A stretch of DNA of 37,486 bases from Gammaproteobacteria bacterium (GTDB lineage Bacteria > Pseudomonadota > Gammaproteobacteria > GRL18). The position numbers were made by a program, and so were the translations under genes. Of this stretch, positions 16,549 through 23,745 are shown one piece after another. The stretch lies in assembly GCA_026196615.1 (NCBI GenBank), contig JAPHSW010000173.1, positions 1 through 37,486 on the forward strand, in the 5' to 3' direction. How positions within the stretch are numbered: the stretch's first letter is position 1; each line of letters begins with the position of its first letter. The notes beneath the pieces were generated by a model. It was not told the DNA's origin, did no database searches, and saw nothing but the letters and a program-made list of their open reading frames with translations.

Positions 16549-17130
16549 TTAGTTAAGTTCACCATTGAGCATTTTTAGTACAGGACCAGATCGTTCAGTA
16601 ACTTCAATACGACAAATTTTTCCATTTTCAACAGAAATTTTATACATGCCAAGCATTTCACTGTGTAGAACATGGGCAATAACTGCTCGAATAACACCCG
16701 CATGTGCCACAACAAGTAAATGTTGACCTTGATACCCTTTGAGTAATGACTCCCAACTTTGAACAACACGTTGAGTAAAATCTTCCAGTGGTTCACTACC
16801 TTTAGGACGATTGCTCACTGGATCATGATAAAAATCAAGATATTCCTGTTGCTCAATTTGTTCAGACGTTTTGCCTTCCCATTGACCAAATCCAACTTCT
16901 TTCAAGTCATCAATAATCTTTAAAGGTATATCATGGCGTTGACTGAGTTCTTTGGCAAAATCATAACAGCGAATCATTGGAGAAGTAATAATCTGTCCCC
17001 ATTCATTGTACTCACCTACGGTTTCACGCATCTGCTGCCAACCTTTTTCTGAGAGAGGATCATCAATGGAATGCCCACGGTATCTATTACCGCCAACAGG
17101 TGTGCCATGTCGGATCAAATCAATGATCAT
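16549..17130 (-). CDS. Histidine phosphatase (phosphoglycerate mutase-like) family protein
   Basis: 193 residues. The catalytic LIRHG box lies at residues 5-9 with phospho-accepting His8, the second conserved His is in VVAHAG, and the family acid is probably in DDLKEVGFGQWEG. The protein resembles CobC-type alpha-ribazole phosphatases in length and in the DLKEVGFGQWEG segment, but there are no cobalamin genes nearby, so I leave the substrate open. Start: ATG ten bases after GAGGT. It stands alone between the lipoxygenase operon and the bacterioferritin pair. Confidence 0.85.
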   Translation of the reverse strand: MIIDLIRHGTPVGGNRYRGHSIDDPLSEKGWQQMRETVGEYNEWGQIITSPMIRCYDFAKELSQRHDIPLKIIDDLKEVGFGQWEGKTSEQIEQQEYLDFYHDPVSNRPKGSEPLEDFTQRVVQSWESLLKGYQGQHLLVVAHAGVIRAVIAHVLHSEMLGMYKISVENGKICRIEVTERSGPVLKMLNGELN

Positions 17131-17445
17131 ATTTTTTAATACCTCAATTTTTTATCCTGAAAAACAAGAACTATACCCTACTCAGAGTCAAAACAAAATT
17201 TTATACAAGTAACATTTTAAAAACACACTACATATACCGTTAGTCATATTAAATCAAATGAAGACAGTAGAACAAAACAATTTAAAAAACATTATACAAA
17301 ATAATTATTACACTTATAACCCCATGATAAATAAGTTATTCAGATTCAGTACTCATTATCTGTACATTATAAAAAAGCATGCTAGTATCAAGCAATATAC
17401 TATCTACCATCTCATGACTATATCAAGCATAAAAAGGAGTAGAGA
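17131..17445. other. Divergent intergenic region before the bacterioferritin pair
   Basis: 315 bp of AT-rich DNA between the histidine phosphatase and bacterioferritin genes, expected to carry both promoters. A 63-codon frame (17258-17449) has low-complexity Tyr/Asn/Lys content and is not convincing. I see no clear Fur-like site here, in contrast to the Bfd promoter. Confidence 0.35.
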
Positions 17446-17919
17446 ATGAAAGGTAATTCAGTCGTTATCCAGCACTTAAATTCCGTATTGTCCAACCAGT
17501 TAATTGCTATAAATCAGTATTTCTTACATGCCCGTATGTTTAAAAACTGGGGCTTAGGAGGTTTAAATAAAACCGTTTATCATGCATCCATCGAACAAAT
17601 GAAAATGGCTGACGATGTCACACAGAGGATACTATTTCTTGAAGGCATTCCCAATCTTCAGGATCTAGGAAAACTCCGAATTGGTGAAAATCCTGTTGAA
17701 ATGTTAAAAAGTGATCTTGCTCTTGAAATGAATATTGCCAGCACTCTTAGAACAGCCATTGAATTAGCTGAAAATGAACAGGACTATGTCACCAGAGAGC
17801 TATTAGAAAAAGTTCTTCATGAAGATGAAGAACATATCGACTGGTTAGAAACTCAATTTGAATTAATCAATAACACAGGCGTTGAAAATTATCTTCAAGC
17901 CATGATGACGGAGGAATAA
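17446..17919 (+). CDS. bfr: Bacterioferritin, heme-binding subunit with degenerate ferroxidase site
   Basis: 157 residues, aligning by eye with E. coli Bfr without gaps. The heme ligand Met52 is kept (IEQMKMAD). Four of the six di-iron ligands are changed: Glu18 to Gln18, Glu51 to Gln51, His54 to Met54 and Glu127 to Asp127, while Glu94 and His130 remain. So this subunit can hold heme between pairs of subunits but should not oxidise iron itself. The next gene has the opposite pattern. Such two-subunit bacterioferritins, with the shell built from both, are known in several proteobacteria. A ribosome site (AAAGGAG) stands before the ATG. Confidence 0.93.
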   Translation: MKGNSVVIQHLNSVLSNQLIAINQYFLHARMFKNWGLGGLNKTVYHASIEQMKMADDVTQRILFLEGIPNLQDLGKLRIGENPVEMLKSDLALEMNIASTLRTAIELAENEQDYVTRELLEKVLHEDEEHIDWLETQFELINNTGVENYLQAMMTEE

Positions 17920-17921
17920 AC

Positions 17922-18389
17922 ATGAAAGGTAAGCAAAAAGTCATAGAACAATTAAACCTATTATTGGCCGGTGAATTAGCAGCAATGGATCAATATTTTA
18001 TTCATTCTCGAATGTATGAAGATATGGGCTTCAATGAACTCTATGAACGTATCAGTCATGAGTTTGAAGAGGAAAAAGATCATGCAGATTGGCTTATCCG
18101 CCGTTTGCTATTCCTGGAGGGCATTCCAGACATGGTAAGTCGCTCTCCCATCAACATAGGTAAAGACGTACCATCTATGCTACAAAGCGACCTCGAACTC
18201 GAATATCAAGTCGTCACCGATCTCAAAGCAGCCATATTAGTTTGTGAGCAGGAACAAGATTATCAGAGTCGAGAGATTTTGGAAAAAATGCTGGCCGATA
18301 CCGAAGAAGATCATGCCTATTGGTTAGAACAACAGCTGGGTCTAATTGATAAAGTCGGTCTACAAAATTATTTACAGGCAAAAATGTAA
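17922..18389 (+). CDS. bfr: Bacterioferritin, ferroxidase subunit lacking the heme Met
   Basis: 155 residues, starting two bases after the previous stop with a GGAGG site inside the end of that gene, so translation is probably coupled. Ferroxidase ligands are complete: Glu18 (GELAAMDQYF), Glu51 and His54 (EEEKDHADW), Glu94, Glu128 and His131 (TEEDHAYW; one residue shifted from E. coli numbering). The heme ligand is lost, with Lys52 in place of Met52. It should oxidise Fe(II) on entry to the cage, while the partner subunit binds heme that takes electrons from Bfd when iron is released. The C-terminus LQNYLQAKM matches E. coli Bfr. Confidence 0.93.
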   Translation: MKGKQKVIEQLNLLLAGELAAMDQYFIHSRMYEDMGFNELYERISHEFEEEKDHADWLIRRLLFLEGIPDMVSRSPINIGKDVPSMLQSDLELEYQVVTDLKAAILVCEQEQDYQSREILEKMLADTEEDHAYWLEQQLGLIDKVGLQNYLQAKM

Positions 18390-18415
18390 AAATCATTTCA
18401 AAATAACACATCAGC

Positions 18416-18439
18416 CTGTTAATAAGCTTTATTAACCAG
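18416..18439 (+). terminator. Hairpin after the bacterioferritin pair
   Basis: GTTAATAA-gct-TTATTAAC is a perfect 8-bp stem with a 3-base loop, 27 bases after the second bfr stop. A partial CTG/CAG extension adds to the stem. There is no T-run, but it lies between the bfr genes and the Fur-like box of bfd, so it probably separates the two transcripts. Confidence 0.55.
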
Positions 18440-18507
18440 TGTATTTAGCAGGCAGAGCCCCATAATTCCTACTATTTCCATAAAATTACAAATTCTTCAA
18501 AAATAGT

Positions 18508-18529
18508 ATTGATAATTGTTATCATTTAG
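18508..18529. promoter_or_regulatory. Fur-like box upstream of bfd
   Basis: The core GATAATTGTTATCATTT at 18511-18527 has a perfect GATAA/TTATC inverted repeat and matches the classical Fur consensus (GATAATGATAATCATTATC) closely. It lies about 35 bp before the Bfd start. Fur with iron should repress bfd, so stored iron is mobilised only under iron shortage. Confidence 0.7.
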
Positions 18530-18562
18530 ATTAATATCATAACATCTAATTTGGAGCATGTT

Positions 18563-18790
18563 ATGTACGTATGTTTATGCAAAGGGATCACTGATACCCA
18601 AATCAAAGCGGCAATTACTGAAAATGGCTTTACAAAACTGAGTCAGCTTAATAAAGAACTGGGAATTTGTGGTCAATGTGGTAAGTGTGCTAAAGAAACT
18701 AAACGTATCATGAAAGAATGCCAAAATAGCCATGAGATTTTATTACCATGGCCTGAGATGATTCTAAAACCTGCCTATGCCGGGATTTAA
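18563..18790 (+). CDS. bfd: Bacterioferritin-associated ferredoxin
   Basis: 75 residues from the ATG at 18563, which has GGAG seven bases upstream; the longer TTG start at 18551 overlaps that site and is unlikely. The [2Fe-2S] ligands follow the Bfd pattern: Cys4 and Cys6 in MYVCLCKG, and Cys39 and Cys42 in GQCGKC. Cys36 is additional. Bfd docks on the heme of bacterioferritin and passes electrons inward to reduce and release Fe(III). It lies directly downstream of the two bacterioferritin genes but has its own Fur-like box, so storage and release genes appear to be controlled separately. Confidence 0.93.
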   Translation: MYVCLCKGITDTQIKAAITENGFTKLSQLNKELGICGQCGKCAKETKRIMKECQNSHEILLPWPEMILKPAYAGI

Positions 18791-18847
18791 TAAATAAAAA
18801 GAATGGAGCTATTGATTCACTACCTAATTGATTGAAATTAAGGTACT

Positions 18848-18873
18848 TGATAATATTAGTTAAATTATTATCA
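18848..18873. promoter_or_regulatory. Inverted repeat before the soluble patatin gene
   Basis: TGATAATA-ttagttaaat-TATTATCA, 8-bp arms around 10 bases, ending next to the ribosome site of the patatin gene at 18885. It shares the GATAAT word with the Fur-like box upstream, but the spacing is wrong for a classical Fur site. It may be an operator or an mRNA hairpin. Confidence 0.35.
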
Positions 18874-18884
18874 GGAATACAATT

Positions 18885-19700
18885 TTGTACAAATCAACCA
18901 TTGGTATCAATTTAGAAAAAGAATTTTCACTTGTTCTCTCCGGCGGCGGTGCGCTGGGAATAGCCCATATCAATGTACTCAGACTACTCGATGAACATCA
19001 ACTAAAGCCCAAAGAAATTCTTGGTGTCAGTATGGGTGCTATAATTGGTGCTGCTTATGCATTGAATCATGATCATAAAGCCATTTATCAATTTATTGAA
19101 CAGTTTTCCAACATATTCAAATGGGGAAAACTTTCCTTTTCAAATGGTTCCCTGCTATCAACAAGTAAAATCAGAGAACTTCTCTTACAGATCTATCAGG
19201 AGAAGAAAATGTCTGAGGTTGAAATCCCTTTAACTCTTGTTGCAACTGACTTTAGTACTGGCAAAGCAAAACTGTTTAAGAATGATAATGATACATTGAT
19301 TGTCGATGCAATCCTGGCATCAATGGCGATACCCGGTATTTTTCCTCCTGTTAAAATAAATGAACAGTATCTTGTGGATGGGTTCATTGCAAGTAATCTC
19401 CCCGTAGAATATGCCCAATATAAAACGATTTTAGCATCCAATGTTTTAGGTAAAAATTCATTTAATGATTTTCAGGAAAAAGACTATAGTTTCTTTGGAC
19501 ACACCAAAGCAATGTTGGAAATGTTAGAACGAAGTGTCCGTTTGATTATGTATAACAAAACTCATGAAGTGCTCAAAAACAATGATAATATCCTTTTAAT
19601 AGAGCCTGATGTCGCAAACTTTAAAACATTTGAATTTCACAAATACAAAGAAATTATCAGTGCATCCCAATCGATCAGTCTAAATAATCTGGATACTTAG
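18885..19700 (+). CDS. Patatin-like phospholipase (soluble)
   Basis: 271 residues from a TTG start with AGGA upstream; no earlier ATG is available in this frame. The patatin core begins directly: oxyanion loop SGGGALGIAHI (19-29), nucleophile Ser49 in GVSMGA, and dyad Asp165 in VDGFIASNLP. The usual DGG/DGA reads DGF here, a mild deviation. There is no signal peptide or membrane helix, unlike the larger patatin at 11657-13738, to which it is only distantly similar. The general RssA/YchK-like group fits. It converges with kefB, with 39 bp between the stop codons. Confidence 0.86.
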   Translation: MYKSTIGINLEKEFSLVLSGGGALGIAHINVLRLLDEHQLKPKEILGVSMGAIIGAAYALNHDHKAIYQFIEQFSNIFKWGKLSFSNGSLLSTSKIRELLLQIYQEKKMSEVEIPLTLVATDFSTGKAKLFKNDNDTLIVDAILASMAIPGIFPPVKINEQYLVDGFIASNLPVEYAQYKTILASNVLGKNSFNDFQEKDYSFFGHTKAMLEMLERSVRLIMYNKTHEVLKNNDNILLIEPDVANFKTFEFHKYKEIISASQSISLNNLDT

Positions 19701-19739
19701 TCTGGAAGTAGTTAAAACTCATAACGATACATTACCTGA

Positions 19740-21545
19740 CTATTCCCAGTCTTCTGATTTATTTCTGTTCTTTTCTTCTTCATCACCAGCCAAAACCTTG
19801 GCAAGCTCATCTCTGGCCTCGCGCGAGATAGATATCCGCTTTTCCAAAGCATCGGTCTGATAAAGTTTATTAAATAAACTTCTATCATGATCAGCAAACA
19901 TTTTAGTCGCACGATGTGCTTCATGTGCTCCATAACCTAATTCAATCAGAGTTTTCTCTCCTAAATACATTGCAGAACTTAACATTTCACGTTGAAATAA
20001 ATTGACTCCTCGATCCAGAAGTTCAAAAGCATGTCCCATATCATAGGCTCGGGAAACAATAGTTAAATGTGGAAAATGTTTTTTTGCAATATCAATGACA
20101 TCCAGTGCCATTTGTGGATCATCTACACAAACAATTAATACTTTTGCCGATTTGGCTCCAGCTGAATGTAATAATGCGGGTTTACGAGCATCGCCATAAT
20201 AAACCTGATATCCATATATACTGGCATTCTCAATCATTTCAGGCTGATGATCTAAAATCGTTGTAGGAATACTATTGGCATGTAATAGTCGACCAATAAC
20301 ACGACCGAAGCGACCAAAACCAGCAATAATTACAGGATGACTCATATCTTTCATTTCATCATTTTCTGGAATGGCAGACAGATCAGCAAATCGAGGTTCT
20401 ATCAAGTAATCATTTATTAACATCAATAGTGGTGTCATCACCATTGATAAGGCTACCACCACAATTAATGGTTCAATCACTTCCTGACTGAGGACAGCTA
20501 TATCCCCTGCTAAAGCAAATAATACAAAGGCAAACTCTCCACCTTGGGATAACACAATTGCAAAGAGAGGATACTGACTCTTCTTAAAAGAAAATAATCT
20601 GGCAATTATAATGAGTACCAGTAGCTTTACAAAAACAAGCAACATAACCAAAGAAAGAATAAACCAGGGGTGTTCAATTAATAAACCAAAGTTGATAGAC
20701 ATGCCAATGGCAATAAAAAACAGTCCCATTAACAACCCCTTAAAGGGATCAATCTCTACTTCAAGTTCATGTCGAAAATCAGATTCAGCTAATAACACAC
20801 CTGCTAAGAAACTACCCAATGCCATGGAAAGCCCAGCCATATCCATAAGCAAAGAGATAGCAATAATTAGTAAGAGTGAGAAGGCAATAAACATTTCACG
20901 CATGTGAGTACGAGCAATAATACGAAAGATAGGTTCTGTCATATAATGACCACCAATCACAACTAAGGCAATGACACCAATGACTTCAGCAATGGCCGTT
21001 ACTAAACTACCATCACTATCAACCTGATTAACGCTGAGTAACGGAATGGCCGCCATCATAGGAATAACAGCCAGATCCTGAAATAATAAGACAGAGAAAG
21101 CTGAGCTTCCTGTTTGAGTTGATAGAACATTTCTTTCATTCAGTATCTGCAAAGCTATTGCAGTAGAAGATAAGGACAGAGACATAGCTACAATTAAAGA
21201 AGTACTCCAACTTAAGCCATAAAATAAACCAATAATAAATAGGAAAATACTCGTTAGAAGGATTTGCCCTCCCCCCATACCAACAATAGAATGTCGCATT
21301 TCCCATAAGCGTTTGGGTTCAAGTTCCAGGCCAATTAAAAACAATAAGAGCACAACACCAAACTCTGCAAAGTGAAGAATATCATCAATATTAGTAATTA
21401 ACGCAAGCCCCCAGGGACCGATAATTGCTCCAGCCACTAAATAGCCTAACACTGAACCCAATCCAATTTTTTTAAACAAAGGCACAGCAATAACAGCAGA
21501 TAATAGGTAGATAAGGATATTTATCAGTAATGAGTGCTCAGTCAT
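19740..21545 (-). CDS. kefB: Glutathione-gated-type K+/H+ antiporter KefB/KefC
   Basis: 601 residues. The first 385 form a CPA2 antiporter with about 12-13 membrane helices, including GYLVAGAIIGPWG and the LEPKRLWEM loop near helix 3. A regulatory Rossmann domain of the TrkA-N/RCK type starts at about 395 with VIIAGFGRFGR and continues through DDPQMALDVIDIAKKHFP. The C-terminal tail is charged. Kef systems let K+ out and acidify the cytosol when glutathione adducts of electrophiles accumulate. The start codon lies inside the end of the kefG-like gene (8-bp overlap), matching the KefG-KefB pairing of E. coli in order and size. Confidence 0.9.
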   Translation of the reverse strand: MTEHSLLINILIYLLSAVIAVPLFKKIGLGSVLGYLVAGAIIGPWGLALITNIDDILHFAEFGVVLLLFLIGLELEPKRLWEMRHSIVGMGGGQILLTSIFLFIIGLFYGLSWSTSLIVAMSLSLSSTAIALQILNERNVLSTQTGSSAFSVLLFQDLAVIPMMAAIPLLSVNQVDSDGSLVTAIAEVIGVIALVVIGGHYMTEPIFRIIARTHMREMFIAFSLLLIIAISLLMDMAGLSMALGSFLAGVLLAESDFRHELEVEIDPFKGLLMGLFFIAIGMSINFGLLIEHPWFILSLVMLLVFVKLLVLIIIARLFSFKKSQYPLFAIVLSQGGEFAFVLFALAGDIAVLSQEVIEPLIVVVALSMVMTPLLMLINDYLIEPRFADLSAIPENDEMKDMSHPVIIAGFGRFGRVIGRLLHANSIPTTILDHQPEMIENASIYGYQVYYGDARKPALLHSAGAKSAKVLIVCVDDPQMALDVIDIAKKHFPHLTIVSRAYDMGHAFELLDRGVNLFQREMLSSAMYLGEKTLIELGYGAHEAHRATKMFADHDRSLFNKLYQTDALEKRISISREARDELAKVLAGDEEEKNRNKSEDWE

Positions 21546-22089
21546 GATGACACTCTAACGACTCATATAACTCATTAATACGTTGTTCATATAAATGACT
21601 GAATTGTATTAACTCATCAGAAGTTGCACGATGTGCTTGATGCAATACCTGAGGTGAATGGTAATCCATACCACAGTGATTGGACATTTGTTCAAGAGGT
21701 CGAAGAAAGTCTTCTAAAGTATAATTATCAAAACCTTCTTTTTGATAAGACAGCTGTTTATGCCCTGTCGTCACAACAGCCATCACTGGCTTTCCTTTTA
21801 AAGTTTTAGTCTGCGAATGATCACCCAATGCAAATTGTCTTGTTAACACGACTTCCTGCCATTGTTTAAATAATGCCGGCACATTGTACCAATAAATAGG
21901 AAATTGAAAGATGATCAATTTCGCCTGACGCAAGAGTTCCTGCTCTTCAGCAACATTAATATGAAAATCAGGATACTTTTCATAAAGATTATTAATGTGC
22001 ACATGCTCATTTTTTGCAATTTCATCAAGTATTGATTTATTTGCATGAGAGCGATGTGTATAGGGATGTGAAAAAACGACTAATATCAT
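21538..22089 (-). CDS. kefG: Kef ancillary NAD(P)H oxidoreductase (KefG/KefF family)
   Basis: 183 residues of flavodoxin-like fold: VVFSHPYTHRSHANKSIL as the flavin phosphate loop, FQFPIYWYNVPALFKQW as the second signature, and VTTGHKQLSY. KefF/KefG proteins bind FMN, reduce quinone-type electrophiles and are needed for full activity of their Kef channel. The length equals that of KefG rather than KefF. It overlaps kefB by eight bases and starts only 21 bp after the hipA stop, so it seems to be transcribed with the hipBA genes. Confidence 0.9.
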   Translation of the reverse strand: MILVVFSHPYTHRSHANKSILDEIAKNEHVHINNLYEKYPDFHINVAEEQELLRQAKLIIFQFPIYWYNVPALFKQWQEVVLTRQFALGDHSQTKTLKGKPVMAVVTTGHKQLSYQKEGFDNYTLEDFLRPLEQMSNHCGMDYHSPQVLHQAHRATSDELIQFSHLYEQRINELYESLECHHD

Positions 22090-22110
22090 TTCAATTATTT
22101 TCTTAGTTTA

Positions 22111-23373
22111 TTATATTTGTAAAACGTTAGAAACACTGCTGATATCTTCATCTGATACGTCATACTCTTGAGCCCAATCTTGCCATTGCTCAACAGCATT
22201 TATCACTTCATCTGCAATTTGTTTAACAACCGTTTTTGGTAAACCAAAAATTTTACCTTTTGATGTAATTTCACTTGGTTTTGGTGCTGTTGGACTATAT
22301 TGAAACCCAGCAACTGGATAAGCACCCATTGTCAGTGAAGGAACAAGATCATAGGCCGGAGCCATACAGTATCCCTCACCATCATAAATTAAACTGAAAT
22401 TTCTTTCATGATCATCTATATTATTAATAGCCCGATTAAATAACATCAGTCTCAATAACTGAGTTAAATCTTTTTCAATATAAATAGAATGTATTCTGAC
22501 AATATCTGCAATATCATCATATCTAAAAACACCACCTCGATCACGCTGTGTTTCTCGATTCTTCAGCAATGAATTAATAGTTACCAGATGTCGTCTGGTA
22601 TAGTTATTGGTATTATTCTTTACAACATCAAAACGTTCAAGTAATAAAACATCTCGGTCATTGATACCCGAACGAACCTTACCCTGATGTACATGAAGTC
22701 CCGCCTCTTTCGCCATATGCAAACAAGCCAATTCTATTTTTGCATTATTATAAGGATCATGACTGTGACGATTAAATTTAGCCAGATAAGATATATCTTT
22801 TTCATAAAGCAAAGCTTTCGGTCTTGCCCCCCCTACTCCTGTTCCTGCATTAGCTAAATAGAGTAAACTGACTTCATCTAGATGCTCAGAAATAGACTCA
22901 GGATCATCAACTGATTGAGCAGCCATTTCTGCGCGTTTAATGAACTGTATATCACACCCCATACCATAATCTGGTTCTTCATCAGATAGTGTCCATTGAA
23001 GAGCACCAATACGACTATTACTCAACTGGGATAACATATCAATAGCACTATGCCTATCCAATTTACGCTTATCTCTATAAAAGGCTAAAGTCGCCAGAAC
23101 TTTACGCCCCCATTCATCAGGTAAATAGTCATCTAATATACCAGGTATACCGCCTGCACATTGAAATTCGACTTCATTAGAAGTTAGAGGTAGATGCACT
23201 GGCTCTAAAGAAAACGCATGAGGATGTTCTCGAAAGGCTTCAGTATAACGAAACCCCATTTTCATCAGTTGTCCAGATGACTCCAATAGAACAACTTCCG
23301 CAGCCTTTATTATTCCTGTTTCCTGAGTATTTAAATAGAGATCATAGCGTTGTTTATTTGCTTTAGTCATCAA
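22111..23373 (-). CDS. hipA: HipA-family serine/threonine kinase toxin
   Basis: 420 residues. HipA kinases stop translation by phosphorylating glutamyl-tRNA synthetase or other targets and are held by HipB. Visible motifs: a GVGGARPKA glycine-rich loop (179-187) with ATP-contacting Lys186; catalytic Asp320 in NNIDDHERN; and metal-binding Asp342 in APAYDL. The N-terminal subdomain is present (GGIPGILDDYLPDEWGRK). All active-site residues look intact, so the kinase is probably live. It overlaps the HTH gene hipB by 11 bp. It lies in one minus-strand run with kefG and kefB, a context I have not seen described for HipA. Confidence 0.9.
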   Translation of the reverse strand: MMTKANKQRYDLYLNTQETGIIKAAEVVLLESSGQLMKMGFRYTEAFREHPHAFSLEPVHLPLTSNEVEFQCAGGIPGILDDYLPDEWGRKVLATLAFYRDKRKLDRHSAIDMLSQLSNSRIGALQWTLSDEEPDYGMGCDIQFIKRAEMAAQSVDDPESISEHLDEVSLLYLANAGTGVGGARPKALLYEKDISYLAKFNRHSHDPYNNAKIELACLHMAKEAGLHVHQGKVRSGINDRDVLLLERFDVVKNNTNNYTRRHLVTINSLLKNRETQRDRGGVFRYDDIADIVRIHSIYIEKDLTQLLRLMLFNRAINNIDDHERNFSLIYDGEGYCMAPAYDLVPSLTMGAYPVAGFQYSPTAPKPSEITSKGKIFGLPKTVVKQIADEVINAVEQWQDWAQEYDVSDEDISSVSNVLQI

Positions 23374-23602
23374 ATAAACTTTCCTTTATCAGGAATAATT
23401 GGCTGAACTCATTGTCTACACCAAGTACTTTTGCTGTCTGATAATAAGATTTTAAACTAACGGATAAATCCCCTTTCTCCATCTTTTGATAAGTGGCACG
23501 GCTAATACCAACACGCAATGAAAAAGCTTTCAAATTATCCATTGGAAACTGTTTTTTGCGAGCAAGTCGAAGGTTTTGTCCTAGTTCAGGAAGAAAATTC
23601 AT
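23363..23602 (-). CDS. hipB: HipB-like antitoxin, XRE-family HTH
   Basis: 79 residues with one Cro/C1-type helix-turn-helix at about 8-62: LGQNLRLARKKQFPM, FSLRVGISRATYQKMEKGD, and a final helix pair. HipB proteins bind both HipA and palindromic operators to repress their own operon. The gene precedes hipA and overlaps it, the standard order for an antitoxin. Its start lies just next to a TACCAT/ATGGTA operator set at 23607-23681. The C-terminal extension (LFLIKESLFDD) may be the piece that degrades or inserts into HipA, as in other HipB proteins. Confidence 0.88.
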   Translation of the reverse strand: MNFLPELGQNLRLARKKQFPMDNLKAFSLRVGISRATYQKMEKGDLSVSLKSYYQTAKVLGVDNEFSQLFLIKESLFDD

Positions 23603-23606
23603 GAAA

Positions 23607-23681
23607 TACCATCACACACTATTAATACCATTATTATGGTACATATTACTATATTATCAATTATTGTCTAGTATTATGGTA
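23607..23681. promoter_or_regulatory. Operator array for hipBA
   Basis: A perfect palindrome TACCAT-tatt-ATGGTA lies at 23626-23641, with single half-sites TACCAT at 23607-23612 and ATGGTA at 23676-23681. The sequence TATTATGGTACATA occurs twice (around 23632 and 23672). The array sits immediately upstream of hipB and is the natural binding site for the HipB-like repressor. Confidence 0.7.
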
Positions 23682-23745
23682 CATAAGAAACAATTTATAA
23701 TAAAAACTAACTATCTAAAGAGGCTACTTAGTTTAATTTCTAAAA

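Noticed and set aside
17258-17449. A 63-codon plus-strand frame before the bacterioferritin pair
   Set aside because: Low-complexity Tyr/Asn/Lys/Ile content as expected from AT-rich spacer; it covers the bfr promoter and ribosome site.
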